35,447 nucleotides of DNA from the NCBI GenBank assembly GCA_030432035.1, contig JAUIHO010000022.1:1-35447 (forward strand). The letters run 5' to 3'. The position numbers were made by a program, and so were the translations under genes. Source of the DNA: Phycisphaerae bacterium (GTDB lineage: Bacteria; Planctomycetota; Phycisphaerae; UBA1845; UTPLA1). Under the pieces are notes generated by a model. It made no database searches. It worked only from the letters and a program-made list of their open reading frames with translations, and had not been told where the DNA came from. How positions within the stretch are numbered: position 1 is the first letter of the stretch; every line of letters begins with the position of its first letter. This document shows positions 24,732 through 34,590 of the stretch, in pieces.

Positions 24732-27700
24732 ATGTTTCGAAGAGTTTCGAGCTTTGCATGCGCGATGAGCGTCGCGCTGCTGGCGCTGCAATCGACGGCC
24801 TACGGGCAGTTGATTGTAGGTCAGGAAAATGAGTTTGAGCCGGTTTATCATATCGATATTGGTTCGCTTATTGCCACACCATTATTTGTCCCGGCAGACA
24901 GCGGAGTCGACTTTGCAGGTATTGAAGGTCTTACGGTTGATGACACCGGACGGACGATTTACTTCACGACCGGTACCAGCTCGACGTTCCAAGGTCTCTA
25001 TAGCGTGCACTACGACGATCCCGATCCCGATTTTCCGGGGCGGCTTCGAGTGCGCAAATTGGCCGAGATGGATTTCCAAGGCGATATCCCGCGCGTAACG
25101 GGTTTCGCTTGGGACTCGATCGGCAATCGCCTTCTTACGAGCTATCAGTTCGGTAGCTTCAACGAAGGGATTTATGAAGTCGATCTCGTAACCGGTGAAT
25201 TGACGACCTTGCTCGATCTCGACTTTGACGGCAACGATATCGAACTTTCCGGTCTCGATTTCAACCCTATCGATGGATTCCTCTACGCCACGAACCTCGA
25301 CTTTAGTTTTCGCTTCCTGAATCGCATTGATTTGTCGCAGCCGGCCGCAACGGCCCGCACCGACATTATGACGCTGCCGCTGAACTCGAACGAAGAAGGC
25401 TTGGCGGTTTCTAACGGCGACTGTGGACCGGGCAACCCGGGGCCTTGCACCAATCTGGCGTATATCGTTCCCGACGATAGCGGCGACCCAATTCGTGTTG
25501 CCGACTTGACCACTGACACGTTTCTGCCCGACCTTGGATTAACTCCGTTTACCAACTCGACTTCGTCGGCTGGTGCCGGTTGGGGCCCGAACGCCCTCTC
25601 ACCAACGCCCGGACCCAACTTCTGTTTGGTGACTTCGTCCACGCCCATTAACGGTAGCGACGTCGGTGCCGGCGACAGCATCACTTACATGATTCGCAAT
25701 CAGAATTGCGGTAACGAAACGGCCGTCACGGGCGGTACCTACACGATTACCCTTTCCGGCTCGGCTGCAGCAGGCGCCACGATCGACAGCGTCTTCTCGG
25801 ATAGCGGTCAGGCAATGGAAACCGTACCGGATACCGAAGTATCGGGTACCGTCGCCAACGTGTTTGCAGGTTTCACGGATAACGTCACCGTCAACGTCAC
25901 GGCCAACATGGAAGGCGAGCTAGTCGTCACGGCCACGTTTAACCCGATTGACGACGATGATGCTTACGACCCCAATAACACCGAAACCTTTTTGCACAAC
26001 GTACGCGTTTTCCCTGCTGCTAGTGCATTGGCCTCGACGGTAAGCGGCACATCCTCGGCTGCCGTCCCGAGTACGGTCGAACAGTTTGACACGCTCGGCC
26101 CTCCGAACCGCAGCCCCGACGGTACGCAAATCGCATTCGATGCGGGTACCGACGGCAGCACGACCAGCGATGACGTGCTCATGCGCTATTCGAGCGGCGT
26201 CGGCACGATCATTTCGCGCGAAAACACCACGCCGGTTGGTACGCAAACGGACGACCTGTTCAACGATCGCATCAGCGTCAACAACGCCGGCTTTGTCGCT
26301 TATTCGGCGGACACAACCGACTTCTCAGACGACGAGTGGATAGTCATCACCGACGGCGTCAGCCGCGTTGCTTTCGCACAGGAAGATACGGTTGTCCCGT
26401 TCCCGCCGTTCAACGATCCCGGCAACGGTTGGGATTTCGGTTCGACGAATCACTCGCCCAACATCGGCGGTAACAACGACGTGATCTTTGCCAACGATTT
26501 CCTCGGTGGCGGGATTCCCTCAACCCAGAACAATGCAGTGTTCCGCGCCGACTCGGCCGGAAACATTACCGGCATCGTCGCTTGGGAAGGCGTCACAATT
26601 CCGACGAACCAAGCCGGTGGCGCCATGGAACCTTGGGAATCGTTTGACTCGGGTACCTCCAGCGAACCCACCAATCAAACCGCAGACGGTGCCTTGTGCC
26701 AGACGTTGCTGTTTGGTGACCTCACCGGCAGCGACGATCACGTGTTGGTCGTTAATAACGAAGTCGTTATTCAGCAAGGTCAAATGTTAGCTGGCACTGG
26801 TTTGACCGGCACGATCGGTTCGCCGGGCAGCACCGGTGGCGTGATTCACGCCAAGATGCTGTCGAACGGCGACTGGCTCGCCCGCGGTACCACTTCGGAT
26901 GCAGATGAAGACTGGGTCGTGAAAGGCAACGGCTCGACATTCACGCTGCAAGCACGCCAAGGGGATGAAATATTCCCCGGTGCCGGTGAGTTCTGGAACG
27001 ACGATTCCGGGCTCTCCTATACGTTCCGCGCCATCGCCGGAAACAACCAAGGCGACGTCGCGATCCTCGGTACGACGGACAATGCGGACGCGTCTAAGAA
27101 CTATGTCTGTGTGATCAATGGAACGACCGAAGTAATTCGAGAAGGTGACCCGGTCGCGCTCGATGGAGACGGCCTTTTCAACGATAACGCCTTCGTCGGT
27201 CTGCCTGAAGCCGACGCCATGGTTCTGACCGACGGCGGCTTGCTGTATTTCACGACGCAACTCGTGGACAACACAGGTTCCGACATCGGCGACGCCATCG
27301 TAACGGTCGATGTTTCGGCAGCGATCTCTCCGATGGCGACCGGTGCCGACCTCGTCGCGCTCAAGACCGCCAGTACGGACGTCGTCGAATCGCTTGGCGA
27401 TCCGATCACTTACACGATCACCGTGTGTAACGTAGGCCCCGAAGATGCGACGAACGTGGTCATCAACGACACGCTTCCTGCCGAAACGACCTTCTCCGAA
27501 GGTAGCAACGGCGCGATGGAATCGATGGGCGTCGTGACCATTAACCTTGGCACCGTGGAAGCCTTCACCAGCACCTCAGCCACGATCACGGTCACAGCCG
27601 ATGCCAACGGCACGGCTGTGAACACGGTCTCGGTCAGCGCGACCGAAGCCGATCCGAATCCGGGTAACAACTCGGCGTCGGCTAGCACGTTGATCGAAGC

Positions 27701-29903
27701 CCGCGCCGACGTCGGTGTCAGCAAGATTGACAACGGCGGCGCACCGGTCGGCCAGAATTACAACTACACGGTCACCGTCACCAACGACGGACCGTCGGTG
27801 GCAACCAACGTGTTGGTTCGTGACTCTCTTCCGGCTCAGGTAACGTTTGTGACGGCTTCGCTGCCGTTTGTGCAGAACGGTCAGGATATCGATGTGACGA
27901 TTCCGACGATTCCTGCCGGCGGTTCGGTGATGTACGACATCACGGTCACGGCCGATCTGCAGTTCCTGGTGACCAACAACATCTCGATTCTGTCGCTCGA
28001 TCAGGTCGACCTGAATCCGGCCAACGATTCGTTCGTGTTGGAAACCATCAACGGCGATGTCGCCGACATGGAAATCCGCAAGCTGGATGACGGCTTAAAG
28101 AACCTTGGCGACGACATCAACTACACGATCGAGATCGAAAACCTCGGACCGGGCATTGCTAACAACGTCGTCGTGACGGAAACACTGCCCGCCGGCGTCA
28201 ACCTGGTCTCAGTATCGGTGCCCTTCAACGAAGTCGTACCAGGCGTGCTCGAACTGAGCTTCAGCTCGATTGCGGCAACGACGACCGAATCAGTTACCGT
28301 CGTGGTCACACCTACCATGGCTGGTTCCTTCACTAATATGGTGGACGTAACCGCCGATGAAATCGATCCGGATCCTGCCAACAACAGCGCTTCGGTATCG
28401 ACGCGCGTTGGCGAGTTCCGTGATATCGACGTCATCTACTCGGAAGTCACTGGCGATCCGACCGCGTTGGTCCCCGCCGGTGTGGTCGATCTTGTAGGTG
28501 ATCCGGCCGTTACTGAGTGGGATATCATCTCCACGTTCTCAGTCAGCCCGGACGGCACCGCTTGGTTGGTGGACGGTTCGAGTGATTTGGATACGAGCAT
28601 TGATGACGTCCTTGTCATCGGTGGCGGCATGTCCGGCATGACGTTCGCCCAGCAGGGTCAACAGATTCCGGGCGAAGCGGCCGGAACGTCGTACAACTTC
28701 TTCGGCAACAACTTCGCATTCAACAACAACAACGATTTTGCCTTCGGTGCTCAATCAACGTTGCCATTGGATGAAGATCTGATCTTGACCTCGATCAGCG
28801 GCGTTGTGTCGGCAGTTGTGCGTGAATCCGATCCGGCAAACGGATTGGAGGACAACAATGGCCCGTTCTTTGGTGCTCAACTGGGTAACTCGATCAACTC
28901 GGAGCATCTGCTCGACGACGGTCGCATTGGCTTCTACGCAAGCAACATCACCGATATCGCCAGCGATTACGATGAGGCGCTGATGTACTACGATGCGGGC
29001 CTATCGAACGCATTCGTCCAAACCGGTATCGATACGGTGTCTGGCGGCAACGTCGAAGGGTTTGCCTTCGATCAGTTCGAAACGACCCCAGACGGCATGC
29101 ACTGGTTGGCTGAAATCGATGTTGGCCCAGACTTGCTCAATAACGAGCAAGTCCTTGTGGTGGACGGCGTCGAGATAATTCGCGAGAACGTCAACTTCAT
29201 GGGTATCGATGTGGTTGATATTCTCAGCTCACGTCTGTTGCCCAATGGTGATTGGTATGCCCGCGGCGATGACCTGTTCAGCGACGATTGGGTCGTATCC
29301 AACGGTGTGGTGCTCGCACAAACCGGCGATTCGATCATCGGTGGTGCGGAACCCTGGGGCGACAGCATCGGCGGCGTGGCTGGTAACAGCAACGGTGACT
29401 ATGTCATCTCTGGTAATACCAGCGAGCCCGACAGTGCGTTCGACAACGTCATCGCACTCAACGGCACGACGATCGTGGTCCGCGAAGGCGACCCGGTCGA
29501 CCTCGATGGTAACGGCATGTTCGATGACAACGTCTTCCTCGGTCGCGGCAATGACACCCTCAGCGCATTCGGTGCAGATGACATTCACCTGACCGACGAC
29601 GGCGTGCTGTACTTCATCGCATCGCTGCGTGATGCCGAAGGTAATGACCTCGGCTCGGGCGGAAGCGCCGGTGATGCATTCCTGGTACTCGATATCTCCG
29701 CCTTGTTGGCCGAAGGTTGTCCGACGGTTCCAGGTGATATCGATGGCGACGGTGATGCCGATGGTGCCGACCTTCAAGGTGCGGTCGACTGTATCCTGTC
29801 GGCTGGTGCCATGGGCGGTCAGTGCAGTTGTCTAGACTTCGACATGAGCGGCGTTTCCGACCTCGGCGACATCGCTGACTTCGTCAACGAGCTGCTCAAC
29901 TAG
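24732..29903 (+). CDS. Very large secreted DUF11-repeat / dockerin protein, 1723 aa
   Basis: The start is the ATG at 24732: AGGAGG precedes it and a signal peptide follows (MFRRVSSFACAMSVALLALQ..., cleavage after AYG). Order: a propeller-like region with YFTTGTSSTFQGLYSV (about 20-290); a first DUF11-like sandwich; a first repeat module (about 446-866; DGTQIAFDAGTDGST ... VIREGDPVALDGDG); three DUF11 domains at about 871, 992 and 1110 (DPITYTITVCNVGPEDATNV, NYTVTVTNDGPSVATNV, INYTIEIENLGPGIANNV); a second copy of the module (about 1236-1661; VVREGDPVDLDGNG); and a dockerin (1663-1723; GDIDGDGDADGADL). It is probably a surface or matrix protein. A strong terminator follows. Confidence 0.85.
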   Translation: MFRRVSSFACAMSVALLALQSTAYGQLIVGQENEFEPVYHIDIGSLIATPLFVPADSGVDFAGIEGLTVDDTGRTIYFTTGTSSTFQGLYSVHYDDPDPDFPGRLRVRKLAEMDFQGDIPRVTGFAWDSIGNRLLTSYQFGSFNEGIYEVDLVTGELTTLLDLDFDGNDIELSGLDFNPIDGFLYATNLDFSFRFLNRIDLSQPAATARTDIMTLPLNSNEEGLAVSNGDCGPGNPGPCTNLAYIVPDDSGDPIRVADLTTDTFLPDLGLTPFTNSTSSAGAGWGPNALSPTPGPNFCLVTSSTPINGSDVGAGDSITYMIRNQNCGNETAVTGGTYTITLSGSAAAGATIDSVFSDSGQAMETVPDTEVSGTVANVFAGFTDNVTVNVTANMEGELVVTATFNPIDDDDAYDPNNTETFLHNVRVFPAASALASTVSGTSSAAVPSTVEQFDTLGPPNRSPDGTQIAFDAGTDGSTTSDDVLMRYSSGVGTIISRENTTPVGTQTDDLFNDRISVNNAGFVAYSADTTDFSDDEWIVITDGVSRVAFAQEDTVVPFPPFNDPGNGWDFGSTNHSPNIGGNNDVIFANDFLGGGIPSTQNNAVFRADSAGNITGIVAWEGVTIPTNQAGGAMEPWESFDSGTSSEPTNQTADGALCQTLLFGDLTGSDDHVLVVNNEVVIQQGQMLAGTGLTGTIGSPGSTGGVIHAKMLSNGDWLARGTTSDADEDWVVKGNGSTFTLQARQGDEIFPGAGEFWNDDSGLSYTFRAIAGNNQGDVAILGTTDNADASKNYVCVINGTTEVIREGDPVALDGDGLFNDNAFVGLPEADAMVLTDGGLLYFTTQLVDNTGSDIGDAIVTVDVSAAISPMATGADLVALKTASTDVVESLGDPITYTITVCNVGPEDATNVVINDTLPAETTFSEGSNGAMESMGVVTINLGTVEAFTSTSATITVTADANGTAVNTVSVSATEADPNPGNNSASASTLIEARADVGVSKIDNGGAPVGQNYNYTVTVTNDGPSVATNVLVRDSLPAQVTFVTASLPFVQNGQDIDVTIPTIPAGGSVMYDITVTADLQFLVTNNISILSLDQVDLNPANDSFVLETINGDVADMEIRKLDDGLKNLGDDINYTIEIENLGPGIANNVVVTETLPAGVNLVSVSVPFNEVVPGVLELSFSSIAATTTESVTVVVTPTMAGSFTNMVDVTADEIDPDPANNSASVSTRVGEFRDIDVIYSEVTGDPTALVPAGVVDLVGDPAVTEWDIISTFSVSPDGTAWLVDGSSDLDTSIDDVLVIGGGMSGMTFAQQGQQIPGEAAGTSYNFFGNNFAFNNNNDFAFGAQSTLPLDEDLILTSISGVVSAVVRESDPANGLEDNNGPFFGAQLGNSINSEHLLDDGRIGFYASNITDIASDYDEALMYYDAGLSNAFVQTGIDTVSGGNVEGFAFDQFETTPDGMHWLAEIDVGPDLLNNEQVLVVDGVEIIRENVNFMGIDVVDILSSRLLPNGDWYARGDDLFSDDWVVSNGVVLAQTGDSIIGGAEPWGDSIGGVAGNSNGDYVISGNTSEPDSAFDNVIALNGTTIVVREGDPVDLDGNGMFDDNVFLGRGNDTLSAFGADDIHLTDDGVLYFIASLRDAEGNDLGSGGSAGDAFLVLDISALLAEGCPTVPGDIDGDGDADGADLQGAVDCILSAGAMGGQCSCLDFDMSGVSDLGDIADFVNELLN

Positions 29904-29920
29904 TCGAGCCGATAGATCGC

Positions 29921-29944
29921 ATATCAACGATGGATCGTTGATAT
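29921..29944. repeat. Perfect 11-bp dyad after the DUF11 gene
   Basis: ATATCAACGAT (29921-29931) and ATCGTTGATAT (29934-29944), separated by GG. It lies 18 bases after the stop codon and just before the main terminator. It may protect the mRNA end or help termination. Confidence 0.5.
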
Positions 29945-29961
29945 TTGCATAACGCAATTCA

Positions 29962-29996
29962 GCCCGTCGGGACGCCTCGTCCCGGCGGGCTTTTTT
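29962..29996 (+). terminator. Rho-independent terminator of the DUF11 gene
   Basis: GCCCGTCGGGAC pairs with GTCCCGGCGGGC (one wobble, 5-nt loop) and is followed by six T. Confidence 0.92.
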
Positions 29997-30082
29997 CATT
30001 CCCAATCTAAGAATGGTGTATGAAAGAGCGGCTAAAGCGTGCGTAATGCAGATGTAGCGTTGAGATGTTATGCGCTGAATCC

Positions 30083-30288
30083 AACGCCAACGGCGTTACG
30101 CCAGTAGCTCAGGGTTGATGCGCAGCAGCTACCCTGGGTTGCAATGTCAATTCAAAACATTCAACGCTGAAAGCGCTGCGGAATCACGGGGGCGGAACTC
30201 CTTCAGAGTTCGAAGATTTTTTGCCAATCATTTCATGGGGTAGCCGCTTCGCGACTACCCCAGGCTATTGGACCAACGCCCTTGGCGT
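30083..30288. repeat. Cluster of short palindromes, planctomycete-type intergenic repeat
   Basis: Five small dyads in about 200 bases: AACGCC-AAC-GGCGTT (30083-30097), CTCAGGGT...ACCCTGGG (30108-30138), GAACTC-CTTCA-GAGTTC (30195-30211), TGGGGTAG...CTACCCCA (30236-30262) and AACGCC-CTT-GGCGT (30275-30288). The first and last share the same arm. From memory, words such as CCCAGGGTAGC, GGAACTC and AACGCCxTTGGCGTT recur between genes in many planctomycete genomes; this is not verified. The rest of 29997-30433 shows no gene. Confidence 0.55.
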
Positions 30289-30433
30289 AGAAGAGGACAG
30301 ATAAACATGGCCGTTAACGCACAAATCCGACGAATCAAATCGTGCTTCAATTCGTCGACCAAAATCTCAAATCAGCCGCCCTTGAATTCAGCACGCTCGC
30401 CGCTTGGTCTTCGTATCAACAACAGAACCAACA

Positions 30434-33400
30434 TCAAGGCGCCGAATAATCCAACATCGGTGCACGCCACAGGCGTACCGTTCGATCACCCGAACCGCTA
30501 ACCAACAGCTCACCCGACGAATCGAATGCGAGGCTCCAAACGTATTCCGTGTGGCCATTCAGCGCGATCAGGTGGGAGAGTGTTTGCGCATCCCAGATGC
30601 GTATCTGTTCGTCGCGACCTGCCGTGAAGATGCGCGAGCCGTCTGGTGAGAAACAGGCGTCAAATACGTCGCCGACGTGCGCCATCAAATGGCCGCGAAA
30701 CTCCCCGGTTATCGCATTCCAAACTGAAATCCGGTCGCCAGACGTTTCGTCGCGGTTACTTCGATGAATAACGACGACTTGCGTTCCATCCGGGCTCCAT
30801 CGTGCGGCCATTGCATAGTCAATCAACTCGTGCACGACTTCGCCCGTCGTGAGATCGACCACAAAGGCGGTTTGCGCTTCGTTGTCGATGAGTAACACAC
30901 GACGCGACTTCGAATGGATGAGCGGCGACTGTACATTGGCAAGCTCGGAAATCGGCACATCGTCAATCGTGTTTGCTTCAAACGACCAGAATCTAGCCAT
31001 TCCCCCCGGGCCGCGCGGTAACCAAACGCGTTGATCATCGCTGTGAAACGCCGGCGCCATGCCGGGGCGTTGTCGCTCGCCAGTGAGGCGATACTGCTTG
31101 CTCGCATCGAGATCGTCGACGATCAGTTCATTTTTGTTTCTACTCAAATGTCCGTACGACACGAGCTTGTCACCAGCATCATTAAACGCCAAAAAATACG
31201 GCGGCATGTCGTGGCCATCGATCACGCGCTCGTTCTTACCGCTGGCGATGTCCCATATTCGAATCGTGCCGTCCCAACTTGCGGACGCCACACGCTTGTT
31301 GTCCGGTCCTACTGTCACCGGATAGATGTAACTTTCATGCCCGCGCAAAACATCCGACTGCAACGCCGCTTCGACCGACCAAAATCGAATGGCGCCATCC
31401 GCGGCACCGGCAGCGATCTGTTTTTCATCTGGCGAAATGGCAATCGATAACACCGGCGACTCGTGCCCGGGCAGTGTCGTTAACAGCCGACCGGACGTTG
31501 CATCGAATAGCCGAACCGCACCGGCCGAGTCCCCCATCGCAACCAACGAACCATCCCCGCCGACTGTCGCGGAAAAAGCCGAGCCGATCGCAACGCGATA
31601 GGTTTGAAATAACGCCCCTGTTTCCGCGCTCCACAACCGCGCTGTGCCGTCGCGCGAAGAACTGATTACCCATTCGCCGTTGTTATAAAACTTCAGCGAC
31701 TCGGCTCGAATCGAATGCCCCACCAGCGGCGACAGTGCGCGCATGGTTGTCACGTCGAAGCGAAACACTTCGCCTTCGCGGTCGTCGTCGCGCGTGTCGG
31801 ATAGAAAGACAACCGACCCGTTAGGGTTCCACTCGATAATGCTCGATTGCACAATCGACGGCCTTCGCAATCGCGTGATCGACTCGGCATCGTTGACATC
31901 GATAATGACAAACTCGGTTTGCGTGCGAACAGCAAGTTGGTTTCGCGTGGGCGACCATGAAAGCGTCTCTATTCGGTCGAAATCGATTGAGTTGACGACT
32001 GAGTCTTCACCAAGGCGTCGAATCTGCAACACGCCTGATTTGGTCCCTATTGCAACAAACTGATGATCGGCGCTGATAGCGAAACGATGAATGTTTGGCG
32101 GTGCATTTACTAGCTCTACATCGCGTCCAGTCTTAAAATCGCGAACTATCGACCTACCGTGCTGATCCACGAACGCAAAGTACGCTAAATCAGGGCTTAC
32201 CGCCGCGTGAACTTCAACCGAACCGGGAATCTCTTCGACGATCTCACCGCGTTTCAAATTCCATAACAGGTAAGACTGCCGCGAACGGGCGAGGAGCGTT
32301 TGGCCGTTCTCAAAATAGGCCAGATTATTGACCGACAAGTGCTTTGACGTCAGCAAACGCGAACTCGCATCCAACTTGCTCTGCAGGTAGTACCATTCCC
32401 ATCCGCGATAAGCTTTGGGGGCTTCATTCAGCAGTCGCCGCGCGGCCAATACGTTTTGATTGTCCAGCGCATGCGCTGCCGCCGCCACACTCACGCGATA
32501 TGTCTGCGCTTGCGCCAACGCCTGCGCCTGTTCGGCGCGACTGCGTTGTTGATACTCGCGATACGCATAACGCGAAATGCCGACGATCCCCAATACCAAC
32601 GCCAACAACGTCGCGGCCACGCCACCGACCACAGCCTTATTGCGACGGGCGAACCGACGCACCTGATAGGCCGTACTCGGCGGTCGCACACTCACCGGTT
32701 CGTGCAAAAGAATATGACGAAGGTCGGCTGCCAACGCACTGGCAGATTGATAGCGGCGCTCGGGTTGTTTCTCGAGCGTCTTCATCACCACGGTTTCAAT
32801 CTCGCCACGGTAAGCCACGTTAATACTGCTCAGGCGCGGCGGATCGTCGTCTTTGATGATCAACGCCGCTTGGGGAATCGAACAGGTGGATAAGTCGAAC
32901 GGCAATTGATCGGCGAGCATCTCGTAAAGCAACACACCGAGCGAGTAGATGTCCGACCGATGATCGATGGTCGCACCCTGCCCCGAAATTTGCTCGGGAC
33001 TCATATATGGAATCGTGCCGAGTAGCTGACCCGCAGCCGTTTGAATAGTTGAGAAGTATGTATCGTCGTTGGTCACGCGCGCGATGCCGAAGTCGAGCAC
33101 CTTCGGTTTACCGTTATCCTGTACGACAATATTCCCTGGCTTTAGATCGCGATGCACCACCCCATGATCGTGCGCATGTTGAACGGCATCTGCGACATCG
33201 ATCATCAAACTCAGGCGGTCGTTAACATCCGAATTTTCTTCGCGCACGTATCGCGTGATCGAGCGACCGCTGACCAATTCCATTGAAAAATAGGGCTGTT
33301 TGCCGTGGGCGTAGGTCTCAACGCCGGCTTCGTAAACGTGACCGATACCCGGGTGATTGAGGCGCGCTTGAATCTCCACTTCGTGTTGAAAGCGGCGTAA

Positions 33401-33787
33401 CATCGTGCCAGTGGCAAAACGCGCCCGTAATACTTTCAGTGCGACGCGTCGATGCGGACTCGTTTGCGTTGCTTCATACACAACGCCCATGCCGCCTTCG
33501 CCCAGTTTCCGCAAAATCTTGAACGGCCCGATGCTTTCCGGCAGTTGCGCGGCGACCGGATTCGCCCCCGCGTCGATATCGTCGATCAAATGGCGTCCGA
33601 ACCCGAGCGCGACGTTTCCGACGGCGTCTTCCTCACCCGCATCCTGCGCGAGCATCTCCTCAACCTGCGCACGGAGCTCGGCATCGTCATTCACCTGCGC
33701 ATCGAGATATGCAGCGCGTTCACTTTCCGGCAATTCGCAAGCGGCATGAAAGAGTTCGCAGACCTGCTTGTAACGCTCGGGGCTCAT
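30434..33787 (-). CDS. Membrane Ser/Thr protein kinase with C-terminal WD40 repeats
   Basis: 1117 residues. An N-terminal helical segment (SPERYKQVCELFHAA, 1-50) is typical of planctomycete kinases. The kinase domain is at about 87-360: glycine loop LGEGGMGVVY (95-104), catalytic Lys118 (VALKVL), HRDLKPGN (212-219), DFGIA (232-236), SPEQ (263-266). It appears active. One membrane helix follows (about 385-406), then a coiled-coil-like QAQALAQAQ stretch. About 12 WD40-like repeats fill the rest (IRIWDIASGK, VRLWRAP at the end). The cytosolic kinase would signal according to what the repeat domain binds. It starts four bases after the stop of the ECF sigma gene, so the two form one operon. Confidence 0.92.
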   Translation of the reverse strand: MSPERYKQVCELFHAACELPESERAAYLDAQVNDDAELRAQVEEMLAQDAGEEDAVGNVALGFGRHLIDDIDAGANPVAAQLPESIGPFKILRKLGEGGMGVVYEATQTSPHRRVALKVLRARFATGTMLRRFQHEVEIQARLNHPGIGHVYEAGVETYAHGKQPYFSMELVSGRSITRYVREENSDVNDRLSLMIDVADAVQHAHDHGVVHRDLKPGNIVVQDNGKPKVLDFGIARVTNDDTYFSTIQTAAGQLLGTIPYMSPEQISGQGATIDHRSDIYSLGVLLYEMLADQLPFDLSTCSIPQAALIIKDDDPPRLSSINVAYRGEIETVVMKTLEKQPERRYQSASALAADLRHILLHEPVSVRPPSTAYQVRRFARRNKAVVGGVAATLLALVLGIVGISRYAYREYQQRSRAEQAQALAQAQTYRVSVAAAAHALDNQNVLAARRLLNEAPKAYRGWEWYYLQSKLDASSRLLTSKHLSVNNLAYFENGQTLLARSRQSYLLWNLKRGEIVEEIPGSVEVHAAVSPDLAYFAFVDQHGRSIVRDFKTGRDVELVNAPPNIHRFAISADHQFVAIGTKSGVLQIRRLGEDSVVNSIDFDRIETLSWSPTRNQLAVRTQTEFVIIDVNDAESITRLRRPSIVQSSIIEWNPNGSVVFLSDTRDDDREGEVFRFDVTTMRALSPLVGHSIRAESLKFYNNGEWVISSSRDGTARLWSAETGALFQTYRVAIGSAFSATVGGDGSLVAMGDSAGAVRLFDATSGRLLTTLPGHESPVLSIAISPDEKQIAAGAADGAIRFWSVEAALQSDVLRGHESYIYPVTVGPDNKRVASASWDGTIRIWDIASGKNERVIDGHDMPPYFLAFNDAGDKLVSYGHLSRNKNELIVDDLDASKQYRLTGERQRPGMAPAFHSDDQRVWLPRGPGGMARFWSFEANTIDDVPISELANVQSPLIHSKSRRVLLIDNEAQTAFVVDLTTGEVVHELIDYAMAARWSPDGTQVVVIHRSNRDETSGDRISVWNAITGEFRGHLMAHVGDVFDACFSPDGSRIFTAGRDEQIRIWDAQTLSHLIALNGHTEYVWSLAFDSSGELLVSGSGDRTVRLWRAPMLDYSAP

Positions 33788-33791
33788 GCGG

Positions 33792-34361
33792 TCACGCCCC
33801 GCCGAGTTGCGCTTGCAGCCAAGCGCGGGCGGCGCGCCAATCGCGTTTGACGGTCCGCGGCGACAGGCTCAACACGTCGGCGGTTTCTTCAACCGACAAA
33901 CCCGCCAAGAAACGCAACTCGACGATGCGAGCTTGCCGTTGGTCGAGTGTCGTCAGACGCCTCATGGCATCATCGAGCGCCACGACATCGATCACGGAAT
34001 GGCCACTATCGACGTCCGCCAGCGTGACGCGCTGCGCGCCCGCGCCGCGTTTTTGTCGCCCTTTACGCCGTGCGTAATCCGTCAACAACTGTCGCATCGC
34101 CATCGCTGCAATGTCATAGAAGTGTTTGCGACTGTTCCAACTCGAATCGCTCCGAACGAGTTTGAGATAGGCTTCATGCACGAGGGCGGTCGGCTGCAGC
34201 GTGTGATCGTTGTTTTGCGAGCGGAAAAAGCTACCTGCCAGAGCGCGCAATTCGTCATAAACATGGGGCAGCAGACGGTCCGCCGCGTCGCTGTCGCCCG
34301 CCGCCAACTCGCCGAGCAGTTGCGTGACATCCTGATTTTCGCGCTCACCCACCATTGTCAT
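33792..34361 (-). CDS. ECF-type RNA polymerase sigma factor
   Basis: 189 residues. Region 2 (about 25-95) contains HVYDELRALAGSFFR, LVHEAYLKLV and FYDIAAMAMRQLLTDYAR. Region 4 (about 128-185) contains VELRFLAGLSVEETADVLSLSPRTVKRDW, the promoter -35 binding HTH. This matches the planctomycete-rich ECF group whose members are encoded next to Ser/Thr kinases (from memory, the TIGR02999 type). The kinase may phosphorylate or otherwise control the sigma factor; no anti-sigma gene is seen. The first ATG (34361) or the one two codons on may be used. Confidence 0.9.
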   Translation of the reverse strand: MTMVGERENQDVTQLLGELAAGDSDAADRLLPHVYDELRALAGSFFRSQNNDHTLQPTALVHEAYLKLVRSDSSWNSRKHFYDIAAMAMRQLLTDYARRKGRQKRGAGAQRVTLADVDSGHSVIDVVALDDAMRRLTTLDQRQARIVELRFLAGLSVEETADVLSLSPRTVKRDWRAARAWLQAQLGGA

Positions 34362-34590
34362 GATCCGTTCCGGCCTAGAACTCCATTATTGTATTCAAGC
34401 CCGCCGATTTTCTACAAGTTGCTTCCAAATAAGGGGTTACCGCACTTTCCATCACCCCCACTGCCTCTAAATAGCCGTCATTTTCGGAATCGCCCTATCC
34501 GCGTGGCCCCCATCGCCACCGTTGGCGTGATCCGGTTGGAGAGATGTCTTCGGGCCAACAGCATTCACCATCGAATTGGGGAGCCATCCC

